The notes under the pieces are model-generated. The model was not told the origin of the DNA. It was given only the letters and a program-made list of their open reading frames with translations, and made no database searches. Shown here piece after piece: positions 7,889 to 15,371 of a DNA stretch of 51,029 bases. A program made the position numbers and the translations under genes. This DNA is from Gammaproteobacteria bacterium (GTDB lineage: Bacteria > Pseudomonadota > Gammaproteobacteria > Acidiferrobacterales > SPGG2): assembly GCA_029861845.1 (NCBI GenBank), contig JAOTYM010000015.1:1-51029 (forward strand), in the 5' to 3' direction. Positions within the stretch are counted from its first letter, which is position 1; each line of letters begins with the position of its first letter.

Positions 7889-8645
7889 CGATGTCTTGCA
7901 CACTGATCTCGGCGAGGTCGTTGACCACGATATCGGCACCATTGGCCATGAGCGCCTCACGGTTGTTGCCGCGGTCGATCCCGAGCACCAAACCAAAGCC
8001 ACCGGCGCGACCGGCCTGTACCCCGGAGACGGCGTCTTCGACCACCACACTGCGTTCGACAGGCACGCCCAGCATTTCCGCGCTCTTGGTGAAGATGTCG
8101 GGATCGGGCTTGCCGTGTAGGCCGAGCTCTTCCGATGTCACGCCGTCGATGCGGGTGACGAATAGATCTTCGACCCCGGCCATCTCCAAGATCTCTTGGC
8201 AGTGTTTGCTCGACGAGATGATCGAGGTCCTCACCCCGGCCGCCTTGAGGGCATGGATGAGGGCGATGGTGGAGTCGAACAACTTGGGACCGTCCCGATG
8301 CAACATGCGCTCGAAGATCGCGTCCTTGGCGTTGCCAAGCCCGCACACGGTCTCTTGGCCGTCGCCGTCGCTCTTATCGCCGTAGGGGAGATCGATGCCA
8401 CGCGATTCGAGAAAACTCTGCACCCCCTTGTAACGCGGCTTGCCATCGACATAGGCGAGATAATCTCCCTCGGCGTCGAACGCCCGAAACGGTTCACCAT
8501 TGCGCTCGGCCCGTTGTTTGAGATAGGCGTCGAACAATTCCTTCCAGGCAACGGAGTGCAATAACGCGGTGTGGGTGACCACACCATCCATATCGAAGAT
8601 CACGGCATCGAAGCCGAGCTCGGCAGGATTGGAACTATTGCTCAC
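7869..8645 (-). CDS. HAD-superfamily beta-phosphoglucomutase-like protein
   Basis: The 258-residue protein has HAD motif I as FDMDGVVTHTA, motif II as SIISSSKHC, motif III/IV region as GKPDPDIF and VVVEDAVSGVQAGRAGGF, and a helical cap of the beta-PGM type. The second Asp of DMDG is the acid/base in mutases. The family interconverts beta-glucose 1-phosphate and glucose 6-phosphate. Being in one operon with a GH65 phosphorylase, which releases exactly beta-glucose 1-phosphate, supports that role over a simple phosphatase. The stop overlaps the start of otsB; about 100 bases separate it from otsA upstream. Confidence 0.85.
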   Translation of the reverse strand: MSNSSNPAELGFDAVIFDMDGVVTHTALLHSVAWKELFDAYLKQRAERNGEPFRAFDAEGDYLAYVDGKPRYKGVQSFLESRGIDLPYGDKSDGDGQETVCGLGNAKDAIFERMLHRDGPKLFDSTIALIHALKAAGVRTSIISSSKHCQEILEMAGVEDLFVTRIDGVTSEELGLHGKPDPDIFTKSAEMLGVPVERSVVVEDAVSGVQAGRAGGFGLVLGIDRGNNREALMANGADIVVNDLAEISVQDIDDWFNR

Positions 8646-8748
8646 TGATGACTATCGCGTTCGCCTGTATTGGTGCTACGCAAGGCACGACACGAACCAT
8701 CAGCGGGTCGAGCTCGGCCCATAGTGGGCGTCAATGATAACGAATCTT

Positions 8749-10323
8749 TCAGTCGACCAAAACCCGTTCGGTGTGGGGAATGTACTCTTCCAGGATAGGG
8801 AAGTCGCTGAGCTCCTTCTCGATCGCCGCGCCCAGATAGGAGTCTACCCACCAGAAGATGTCGCTGTCCCTGATGGCGCGACGCAGTCGCTTCATACGCC
8901 GGCGGCGTTCATCCGGCCCCATGGTGAAGGCCTCATGGATGCGATCGGCCACGCCCTCGATGTCATGCGGATTCACCAGCAATGCGCCTTTTTGTAACTG
9001 GCCGGCGGCACCGGCGAACTCGCTTAAGATCAATACACCATCTTTCTTGACCTTGGCCGCACAGTACTCCTTGGCCACCAGGTTCATGCCGTCCTTCAAC
9101 GGCGTGACCAGGGCGATATCCGCCGCCCGATAGTAGGCCAGCAATTCGGGCAGCTCATGGTTACGAAAGATATAGTGAATCGGCACCCAACCCGACTCGG
9201 TAAACTCACCATTGATCTCGCTCACCAGATGTTCGATCTCGAGCCGCAAGTTGTGATACTCGAGGATGTCGGTGCGACTGGGCACCACTAGTTGAATAAG
9301 CGTGACCTTGTGGTGCATGTCGGGATAACGCCTGAGCGCATGCCGGAATGCCGCCAAGCGATTGGGGATGCCCTTGGTGTAATCCAACCTATCGACACCG
9401 AGTATGAGTTGGCGTCCGCGCAAGTTGTCGTAAAAATATTGTGCGCGTTGTTGGACCTCATCCGATGCCGCCCGCTCGGCATAGGTCTTGTAATCGATAC
9501 CGATGGGGAATACGCCGATGCGAATCTCTCGATCCTTCACGGCAACGCTCTGATCGGCGGCCACCGTCGGCACCTCGAAACGCATGGTCAACACCTGACC
9601 CTTGCCTTGTACCCATATGCCCTTCAGTAACGTGCGCACGCACTGTACGAAGTTGCGCCGGTCGTGCAAGGTCTGAAAGCCGAGCAGGTCAAACTCGAGC
9701 AGGCTGCGCAGGACCTCGAACCGCCACGGCAGCTTAAGAAAGATATCGAGCGACGGGAACGGGATGTGCAAAAAGAATCCCAGGCGCGAGCATACACCGA
9801 GCCGACGCAGTTCGCGCGCCACCTCCATCAAGTGATAGTCGTGCACCCAGATGAAATCATCGGGCTCACTACACTTTTGTAACACGCGTGCGAACTTGAG
9901 GTTGACTTGTTGATACACCTGCCAGAAGGCGGGATCGAAATTGCAGTTGGTCTGCAGATCGTGAAACAGCGGCCAGATGATCTCGTTGGAAAAACCGTTA
10001 TAGAACTTGTCACGTTCATCGGTCGTGAGCATAACCGGCCCGAGGCTGTAACCGGCGTCGCGTGTCAACTCGGCGAGCGTGGTCTCGAGCTCACTGATGT
10101 CCTCGTCGACAGTGCCTGGCCAGCCCACCCAAATGCCGCCACGGTTGCGCAACACCGGGAGCAGGGCGTTGACCAACCCGCCGGAGCCGGGTTCCACATT
10201 CCACTGGCGGTGGTCCAGCCGTTTGAGTATGAACGGCAGGCGGTTGGAGACGACAACGAGTCTGCCGCCACCGCTGGTCGTCGAAGAAGTATCCGCTGAC
10301 ATAAACCCGTTTCCTGGCGACAT
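8749..10323 (-). CDS. otsA: Alpha,alpha-trehalose-phosphate synthase (GT20)
   Basis: The 524-residue protein is a GT20 enzyme transferring glucose from a nucleotide sugar to glucose 6-phosphate. Visible family motifs: VVVSNRLPF near the N-terminus, WVHDYHLM, FFLHIPFPS, LGVDRLDYTKGI and the C-terminal DGMNLVAKEY donor loop. ATG 10323 is preferred: a strong GGGGGA lies 6-11 bases upstream and the protein then starts about 25 residues before the Rossmann fold. The frame extends back to 10560 but that part is not conserved-looking and would overlap the divergent kinase start. It is first in the order otsA, HAD, otsB, GH65, so synthesis and phosphorolysis genes share one transcription unit. Confidence 0.92.
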   Translation of the reverse strand: MSPGNGFMSADTSSTTSGGGRLVVVSNRLPFILKRLDHRQWNVEPGSGGLVNALLPVLRNRGGIWVGWPGTVDEDISELETTLAELTRDAGYSLGPVMLTTDERDKFYNGFSNEIIWPLFHDLQTNCNFDPAFWQVYQQVNLKFARVLQKCSEPDDFIWVHDYHLMEVARELRRLGVCSRLGFFLHIPFPSLDIFLKLPWRFEVLRSLLEFDLLGFQTLHDRRNFVQCVRTLLKGIWVQGKGQVLTMRFEVPTVAADQSVAVKDREIRIGVFPIGIDYKTYAERAASDEVQQRAQYFYDNLRGRQLILGVDRLDYTKGIPNRLAAFRHALRRYPDMHHKVTLIQLVVPSRTDILEYHNLRLEIEHLVSEINGEFTESGWVPIHYIFRNHELPELLAYYRAADIALVTPLKDGMNLVAKEYCAAKVKKDGVLILSEFAGAAGQLQKGALLVNPHDIEGVADRIHEAFTMGPDERRRRMKRLRRAIRDSDIFWWVDSYLGAAIEKELSDFPILEEYIPHTERVLVD

Positions 10324-10559
10324 GAGACGTCCCCCTATCCATTCCTTGTGACGGAGCGGGCCTGCGAGAGGCGACCAAATTTTTGGGCTCGCGAGATCGA
10401 TCGCCGTAATTGCGTCTACGATTCTGGCACAAATCGATGGCAGGCAGCCAGCCGCGACACGGAAAGCGGCTTTTCCCCGTGTTTTAGGCGATTCTTGACA
10501 CGGGACCAGGCTCAGGACAGCATCGCCGACATTAAACCCAAACCAAAAACGGAATAACA
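10324..10559. promoter_or_regulatory. Divergent promoter region between otsA and the PfkB kinase
   Basis: The 236-base gap must hold both promoters. On the plus strand a perfect TTGACA lies at 10495-10500, but the best -10 partner (cagcat at 10518) matches only 3 of 6 positions. A hairpin (acacgg...ccgtgt, 10457-10482, with an inner aaag/cttt extension) followed by four Ts lies just before it and looks like a terminator or attenuator on the plus strand. The ribosome site for otsA (GGGGGA) is at 10329-10334. Confidence 0.35.
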
Positions 10560-11492
10560 ATGTCAGCCCTAATCTGCGGTTCGCTTGCCTACGACACCAT
10601 TATGGTGTTCGACGATCATTTCAAGAATCACATCCTGCCGGACAAGGTACACATCCTGAATGTGTCCTTTCTGGTACCGGAGATGCGTCGCGAATTCGGC
10701 GGGTGCGCCGGCAATATCGCCTACAACCTGAAACTCCTGGGTGAGGACCCATTGCCGATGGGCACGGTCGGGCGCGACTTCGCCCCCTACGCGGAGTGGC
10801 TGGACCGATGCGACATTAGCCAAAAACACATCAGGGTCATAAACAGCGCCTATACCGGCCAGGCCTTTATTACCACCGACCAGGACGACAATCAGATCAC
10901 GGCGTTCCATCCCGGGGCCATGAACCTGTCACATGAAAATGATGTCGCTGATGCCAGTGGGGTGACTATCGGCATTGTCTCGCCCGACGGCCGTGACGGC
11001 ATGATCCAGCATGCGGCCCAATTCACCAAGGCTAAGATCCCGTTCATCTTTGATCCCGGCCAAGGCATACCCATGTTCGACGGTAACGATCTCATGAGCT
11101 TCGTCGAGCAGGCGACCTGGGTCACGTTGAACGACTACGAGGCCCAACTCATGACCGACCGCACCGGCAGATCCCTAGAGGGATTGGCCGGCTACGTGCA
11201 GGGGCTGATCGTGACCTTGGGGGCTGAGGGCTCGCGCATCTACACCGACGGCGAGTGCCTTAATATCCCGGCGGCACCGGTGTCGGCGGTCAAGGACCCC
11301 ACCGGCTGCGGCGACGCCTACCGCGCCGGTTTACTATATGGACTCATGCACGACCTGCCGTGGAAGACCACCGGCCGCATCGCGGCGCTGATGGGGGCCA
11401 TCAAGATCGAACACCCCGGTACCCAGCAGCATTACTTTAGGCGAGACGAATTCGACGTCCGGCTGCAGTTGGCCTTCGGGCTCACCATATAG
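10560..11492 (+). CDS. PfkB-family carbohydrate/nucleoside kinase
   Basis: The 310-residue ribokinase-fold protein has both PfkB signatures: FGGCAGNIAYNLKLLG near residue 45 and the C-terminal DPTGCGDAYRAGLLYG with the catalytic Asp and anion hole. The start SALICGSLAYDTIMVF is the usual first strand. Close relatives are often annotated as adenosine kinase or sugar kinase; substrate cannot be assigned here. It is divergent from otsA, which could suggest a link to sugar metabolism. ATG 10560 follows a weak purine run (CGGAATAACA). Confidence 0.85.
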   Translation: MSALICGSLAYDTIMVFDDHFKNHILPDKVHILNVSFLVPEMRREFGGCAGNIAYNLKLLGEDPLPMGTVGRDFAPYAEWLDRCDISQKHIRVINSAYTGQAFITTDQDDNQITAFHPGAMNLSHENDVADASGVTIGIVSPDGRDGMIQHAAQFTKAKIPFIFDPGQGIPMFDGNDLMSFVEQATWVTLNDYEAQLMTDRTGRSLEGLAGYVQGLIVTLGAEGSRIYTDGECLNIPAAPVSAVKDPTGCGDAYRAGLLYGLMHDLPWKTTGRIAALMGAIKIEHPGTQQHYFRRDEFDVRLQLAFGLTI

Positions 11493-11507
11493 ATACGAGT
11501 ACGCGAG

Positions 11508-11532
11508 GGCGCCGGCTGGGTTTGCCGGCGCC
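11508..11532 (+). terminator. Hairpin after the PfkB kinase
   Basis: A perfect 9-bp GC stem (ggcgccggc/gccggcgcc) with a 7-base loop lies 16 bases after the kinase stop. No T-run follows, so it may act as an RNA-protecting stem or a weak terminator. Confidence 0.45.
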
Positions 11533-11611
11533 GCACCTGGGGGACGTTTCTTTGGCTACTTGGAGCCGCGCCACCGGGGCGAGACGGGTTCATTCACCGT
11601 CGCGTTAGCGA

Positions 11612-11625
11612 CCCAATATATTGGG
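11612..11625. promoter_or_regulatory. Perfect palindrome resembling an NrdR box (distal)
   Basis: cccaatatattggg is a perfect 14-bp palindrome whose core CAATATATTG fits the NrdR core pattern C-A/T-A-T-A-T-A-T-A/T-G exactly. It lies 140 bases upstream of the proximal box, too far for the usual paired arrangement, and sits in a GC-rich stretch of unknown nature. Confidence 0.35.
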
Positions 11626-11681
11626 GTACGGCGCCCATGCCTCAGGGTCGGGCCAAGCCGGCCGGCCGAGACCACTAGCTC

Positions 11682-11695
11682 ACTATATATATAGT
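11682..11695. promoter_or_regulatory. Perfect palindrome ACTATATATATAGT of unknown function
   Basis: A 14-bp palindrome, two bases longer in its core than a canonical NrdR box. Its centre is 70 bases from both the distal palindrome and the first proximal NrdR-like box. Whether NrdR can use it is unknown; it may simply be an AT-rich melting site. Confidence 0.3.
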
Positions 11696-11744
11696 CACCC
11701 CGCCCGCCGCTAATCGGTACTGCCAAACCTTCCGTCTTTCTCGC

Positions 11745-11773
11745 TTGACACCCCAATACGATGGGTCTAGTCT
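11745..11773 (+). promoter_or_regulatory. Sigma-70-type promoter for the class II RNR genes
   Basis: TTGACA at 11745-11750 is a perfect -35; 17 bases later tagtct (11768-11773) is a poor -10. The element is placed where the two NrdR-like boxes would block it: the first box fills the -35/-10 spacer and the second starts 10 bases after the -10. Confidence 0.45.
11751..11766. promoter_or_regulatory. NrdR box 1
   Basis: ccccaatacgatgggt matches 7 of 10 core positions of the NrdR consensus, with palindromic accc/gggt flanks. Its centre (11758.5) is 32 bases from that of box 2, the three-turn spacing typical of paired NrdR boxes. Confidence 0.6.
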
Positions 11774-11782
11774 AGTTGAAAA

Positions 11783-11798
11783 CTACTATATCTTGTGT
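11783..11798. promoter_or_regulatory. NrdR box 2
   Basis: ctactatatcttgtgt matches 9 of 10 core positions (CTATATCTTG) plus the GTGT flank. NrdR is the ATP/dATP-sensing repressor of bacterial ribonucleotide reductase genes; the pair would shut off the promoter at 11745-11773 when dATP is high. Confidence 0.65.
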
Positions 11799-11849
11799 TT
11801 TGGGGTTTTTCCCAACAACAAGCCTAAGCAAGGGGAGGCGTTCACACCC

Positions 11850-13976
11850 ATGAAGGCGGTTTCGCTCAAAAAAACAGAACTATCGCTTGACGACATCTTG
11901 TTGCAGGCGGCCTCGCTCGATATTTGGGACAAGAAGTACCGCCTGCAGATGAAATCTGGCGAACCCTTAGATCAAGACATCGACGACACTTATCGTCGGG
12001 TGGCACTGGCGCTGGCCGAGGTGGAACCCACCCCGGAGAAGCGCGGACACTGGGACGAGCGATTCCTATGGGCGTTGCAGCATGGGGCGATCCCGGCTGG
12101 CCGTGTCATTTCCAACGCCGGCGCCCAGGATCACAAGCCGGCCACCAGCACCATCAACTGCACCGTCTCGACCGCCATTCCGGATTCTATGGACGGTATC
12201 TTGGGCGCAGTACACGAGGCCGGGCTCACGCTTAAGGCCGGCTGCGGCATCGGCTACGAGTTCTCTACCCTCCGGCCCAAAGGGGCCTTTGTTAGCGGGG
12301 CCGGGGCTTATACCTCCGGCCCCCTTTCTTTTATGGATATCTTCGACGCCATGTGTTTTACGGTGTCGTCGGCCGGCGGCCGCCGGGGGGCACAAATGGG
12401 GACGTTCGATATCTCGCATCCGGATATCCTCAGCTTTATACGTGCCAAGCGCGAGGACGGACGGCTACGCCAATTCAACCTGTCGTGCCTGATCACCGAT
12501 GAGTTCATGCAAGCGGTGGAAGCCGATGCCGCCTGGGACCTGGTGTTTCCGACCAACAAAGAGGCCTACGATGATCCCGACACCCGCATGGTCTGGCGCC
12601 GCTGGCCAACCAGCGATGGTTACATGCAAAACAGCCTCGGCGAGGTAGCGTGCAAAGTCTATAAGACCCTACCGGCGCGCCGGCTATGGGACATGATCAT
12701 GACGTCCACCTATGATTATGCCGAACCAGGGTTCATCTTGATCGACCGCATCAATGAAATGAACAACAACTGGTTCTGCGAAAACATCCGCGCCACTAAT
12801 CCTTGTGGTGAGCAGCCGCTACCGCCTTATGGGTCGTGTCTGCTTGGCTCCGTCAATCTCACCAAATTCGTCGAGCACCCGTTTACCGAACAGGCGAGCT
12901 TCAACTGGGAGCGCTACCGCGAGGTGGTGTCCGTATTCACGCGTATGCTGGACAACGTGGTCGAGATTAACGGCCTGCCGCTAGCTGCCCAACGACACGA
13001 GATTACCTACAAGCGCCGCCACGGCATGGGCTTCCTTGGCCTTGGTTCCGCCCTCACCATGCTGAGAATGAAATATGGCGAGCCCGAATCACTGGCATTC
13101 ACAGAACGCGTGTCGCAGGAGATGGCCGAAGTCGGTTGGCAGACCGGCATCGAGCTCGCGGAGGAAAAGGGCCCAGCCCCGATTATGATGGATACGTTTA
13201 CCGTCACCGAGGAGATGCTGGCGCGGCGACCAGAAATGGCCAAGGACGGTTATAAGGTCGGCGATGAAGTATCTGGCAAGGTGCTGCTTGCGCGTTACAG
13301 CCGTTACATGCAACAACTAGATCCGGCGTTGACCGACCGTATCGCCGAAGCGGGCGCACGGTTTACGCACCACACGTCTATTGCGCCCACCGGCACCATC
13401 AGCCTATCGCTCGGCAACAACGCCAGCAATGGAATCGAGCCTTCGTTTGCGCACCACTACAGCCGCAACGTCATTCGTGAGGGGCGCAAGACCAAGGAGA
13501 AGGTGGAAGTGTTTTCGTTTGAGCTGCTGGCGTATCGGGCACTGGTCAATCCCAAGGCCATGCCGAATGCTGATATACCGGAAACGCGGTTGCCGGATTA
13601 TTTTGTCTCCGCCGACGATGTCAGCCCGCGCCAGCATGTCGACGTTCAGGCGGCGGCCCAAAAATGGATAGACTCATCGATCTCCAAGACCGCCAATGTA
13701 CCCACCGATTTCCCATTTGAGGATTTCAAGGACACCTATCTGTACGCCCACAAACAAGGGCTAAAGGGTTGCACCACATTTCGCTTTAATCCACAGGCGT
13801 TCCAAGGCGTACTGGTCAAGGACAAAGACCTCGAAAAAACCACGTACCGCTTCCAGTTGGAAGACGGCGAAGTCCTCGACCTTAAGGGTAACGAAGAGAT
13901 CGAATACGACGGCGAAACCCATACTGCCGCCAACCTATTTGATGCTTTAAAAGAAGGGTATTACGGCAAGTTTTGA
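11850..13976 (+). CDS. nrdJ: Adenosylcobalamin-dependent (class II) ribonucleotide reductase, catalytic part
   Basis: The 708-residue protein makes deoxyribonucleotides. It has the thiyl-radical barrel with NPCGEQPL (cysteine plus Asn/Glu of the active site), GAVHEAGLTLKAGCGIGYEF, and STINCTVSTAIPDS with the first redox cysteine, and ends at SIAPTGTISL and GCTTFRFNP segments of class II enzymes. The C-terminal redox cysteine tail is missing here and is found on the next gene. ATG 11850 is chosen: AGGGGAGG at 11831-11838 precedes it and the protein starts like other class II enzymes. The longer frame to 11745 runs through the promoter. Requires adenosylcobalamin; no cobalamin riboswitch was seen upstream. 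Confidence 0.93.
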   Translation: MKAVSLKKTELSLDDILLQAASLDIWDKKYRLQMKSGEPLDQDIDDTYRRVALALAEVEPTPEKRGHWDERFLWALQHGAIPAGRVISNAGAQDHKPATSTINCTVSTAIPDSMDGILGAVHEAGLTLKAGCGIGYEFSTLRPKGAFVSGAGAYTSGPLSFMDIFDAMCFTVSSAGGRRGAQMGTFDISHPDILSFIRAKREDGRLRQFNLSCLITDEFMQAVEADAAWDLVFPTNKEAYDDPDTRMVWRRWPTSDGYMQNSLGEVACKVYKTLPARRLWDMIMTSTYDYAEPGFILIDRINEMNNNWFCENIRATNPCGEQPLPPYGSCLLGSVNLTKFVEHPFTEQASFNWERYREVVSVFTRMLDNVVEINGLPLAAQRHEITYKRRHGMGFLGLGSALTMLRMKYGEPESLAFTERVSQEMAEVGWQTGIELAEEKGPAPIMMDTFTVTEEMLARRPEMAKDGYKVGDEVSGKVLLARYSRYMQQLDPALTDRIAEAGARFTHHTSIAPTGTISLSLGNNASNGIEPSFAHHYSRNVIREGRKTKEKVEVFSFELLAYRALVNPKAMPNADIPETRLPDYFVSADDVSPRQHVDVQAAAQKWIDSSISKTANVPTDFPFEDFKDTYLYAHKQGLKGCTTFRFNPQAFQGVLVKDKDLEKTTYRFQLEDGEVLDLKGNEEIEYDGETHTAANLFDALKEGYYGKF

Positions 13977-14004
13977 CAATAAGGGCAGAGAACAGGAACA
14001 CATC

Positions 14005-14676
14005 ATGACCATTAGAATCGACAAGAAAATCACCGGATTCGACGTCAGCAAGGAAGAAGTCAGCGATCTGGTTGAAAGCAACGTCATCCAAATGCACGAA
14101 AAGCTCGAGCGGCCAGAGATGCTGCTCGGTAGCACTTACAAGATTAAGACGCCGCTTACCGAACATGCGCTCTACGTCACCATCAATGACATCGTGCTCA
14201 ATGCCGGCACCGAGCATGAGAAACGACGTCCATTTGAAGTGTTCATCAACTCCAAGAGCATGGACCATTTCCAGTGGATCGTCGCCCTCACGCGCATCAT
14301 TTCTGCCGTTTTCCGTAAGGGTGGTGACGTGACATTTCTGGTCGAAGAATTACACAGCGTGTTCGACCCACGCGGTGGTTACTTCAGACGTGGCAAGTAC
14401 ACACCGTCGTTGGTGGCTGAAATCGGAGACGTCATTGAACGTCATTTGAAGATGATTGGCCTGATTTCGACCGAAGAAAACGATGATCGCAAGCAATACG
14501 CATCGGAAAAACTAGCTGAAATACAGGCACAAAACGACCATACAGAACCTATGCTGGATGACGCAGGCGGGTATCCGCCGGAGGCGCAACTGTGCAATAA
14601 ATGTTTGACCAAGGCGGTGATCAAAATGGATGGTTGCAAGACGTGTCTAAACTGCGGTGACTCGAAATGTGGATGA
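14005..14676 (+). CDS. C-terminal subunit of split class II ribonucleotide reductase (NrdJb-like)
   Basis: The 223-residue protein follows the catalytic gene by 28 bases with an AGGAAC ribosome site. Its middle (LYVTINDIVLNAG...RRPFEVFINS...VFRKGGDVTFLVEEL...GGYFRRGKYTPSLVAEIG) is the TSCPD-type domain that is fused to the C-terminus of one-chain class II reductases. It ends with CNKCLTKAVIKMDGCKTC and LNCGDSKCG, the zinc-like cluster and mobile redox Cys pair that re-reduce the active site. The pair therefore forms one split enzyme, as in the NrdJa/NrdJb pair of Pseudomonas. Confidence 0.88.
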   Translation: MTIRIDKKITGFDVSKEEVSDLVESNVIQMHEKLERPEMLLGSTYKIKTPLTEHALYVTINDIVLNAGTEHEKRRPFEVFINSKSMDHFQWIVALTRIISAVFRKGGDVTFLVEELHSVFDPRGGYFRRGKYTPSLVAEIGDVIERHLKMIGLISTEENDDRKQYASEKLAEIQAQNDHTEPMLDDAGGYPPEAQLCNKCLTKAVIKMDGCKTCLNCGDSKCG

Positions 14677-14724
14677 TAAATGTTGATGACTCATTGGATT
14701 CGAATTTGGGTTTACATCGACATG

Positions 14725-14807
14725 AAAAAAGTTGTCAAAAAAGTTTGCTTTTTCTGTAAATGGTATTTACATTTATACCTTGACACGTTATGTGAGTGTG
14801 CTAGACA
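14725..14807 (+). promoter_or_regulatory. Strong-looking promoter with UP-like A-tracts and a palindromic operator
   Basis: Two A6 tracts (14725-14730, 14737-14742) and a T5 tract (14749-14753) lie upstream of a perfect palindrome gtaaat-ggt-atttac (14756-14770). TTGACA follows at 14780-14785, and after 16 bases an extended -10 (TGC TAGACA, 14799-14807). No convincing ribosome site or gene follows for 350 bases, so it probably drives an RNA. Confidence 0.45.
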
Positions 14808-14811
14808 AGGT

Positions 14812-15092
14812 TTTAAGGTTGTTTAACACGGTTGTGAAGTCGAGTAAGCAGTGGAAGAGTTGTCGCGGACCGTCAGGAAGAGATAACGCAAAGCGACCAT
14901 CAACAACCGGTTTGACGACGCTAGTCAAAGGTATACGATAATTTTGATTCGATTACGGATCTCAACAAGAACAAGAATAAATAGGAAGCATCGCCACGAA
15001 ACGGCCGTCGGTAAAGCGTCTAGCCAGCCCGTCGATATGTTCTATTCCACTTCAGATCAGCAAAAGACAGCCTATGGCTGTCTTTTGCTTTT
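14812..15092 (+). ncRNA. Candidate structured small RNA or long leader ending in an intrinsic terminator
   Basis: The segment lies between the promoter at 14725-14807 and the terminator at 15059-15089. It has no long plausible reading frame. Possible pairings include tttgac/gtcaaa (14911-14916 with 14924-14929) and the longer-range ggttgtt (near 14817) with aacaacc (near 14902). I do not recognise it as 6S, SRP, tmRNA, RNase P or a known riboswitch. Because a second hairpin and then a small gene follow, it could also be an attenuated leader of that gene. Start is estimated from the promoter. Confidence 0.35.
15059..15092 (+). terminator. Strong intrinsic terminator
   Basis: A perfect 14-bp stem (agcaaaagacagcc / ggctgtcttttgct) with a 3-base loop, followed by ttt. 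The A-rich left arm and T-rich right arm are typical of bidirectional Rho-independent terminators. Confidence 0.8.
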
Positions 15093-15108
15093 GCAAAGAG
15101 CAGTACCC

Positions 15109-15130
15109 AAGGGGCAAATTCGCCCCTTTT
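15109..15130 (+). terminator. Second terminator-like hairpin ahead of the lysine-rich gene
   Basis: aaggggc / gcccctt stem of 7 bp, 6-base loop, ending in tttt. It lies only 27 bases before the ribosome site of the gene at 15171, so transcripts that pass the first terminator meet a second one. Confidence 0.55.
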
Positions 15131-15170
15131 CCCAAGTAAGCCTCTAACCACAACCCAAAAGGAGTACGTT

Positions 15171-15263
15171 ATGGCTAAGAAGAGAAAAGCCGCCAAGAAG
15201 ACCGCCAAGAAGGCGAAAAAGCGCAAGAAGGCGACTAAGAAAGCAGCTAAGAGGAAGAAGTAA
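15171..15263 (+). CDS. Tiny lysine-rich histone-H1-like protein (30 residues)
   Basis: ATG at 15171 follows a near-perfect ribosome site AAAAGGAG with 6-base spacing and opens a 30-codon frame. It begins MAKKRKAAKKTAKKAKKRKK and continues with Ala/Thr/Lys/Arg only. Of 30 residues about 20 are Lys or Arg and there is no acidic or aromatic residue. The AKK repeat resembles the C-terminal tails of bacterial histone-H1-like and AlgP-type nucleoid proteins, here without any other domain. DNA or RNA compaction is the likely role, by composition only. It is not bTHX or another small ribosomal protein that I know. The strong ribosome site and dedicated upstream and downstream hairpins argue that it is real. 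Confidence 0.6.
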   Translation: MAKKRKAAKKTAKKAKKRKKATKKAAKRKK

Positions 15264-15371
15264 CGCGGCTAGCGGGTGGTTCCAGATCATCGCGTGGTCG
15301 GCCGAAATAAGTAGGCCGACCGCGGTAACGACGGTGAGGAGCCTGGTGCCCCGCAACCGTGTAGATAACAA

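Noticed and set aside
11745-11849. Upstream extension of nrdJ to a TTG at 11745
   Set aside because: The TTG is the -35 hexamer and the stretch holds the -10 and both NrdR-like boxes; the ATG at 11850 has a good ribosome site.
11533-11849. Cobalamin riboswitch ahead of the B12-dependent reductase
   Set aside because: No B12-box-like core or multi-stem arrangement was seen; the region is explained better by operator palindromes.
14812-15092. 6S, SRP, RNase P or tmRNA as identity of the candidate RNA
   Set aside because: None of the conserved cores of these RNAs is visible and the fold and length do not fit.
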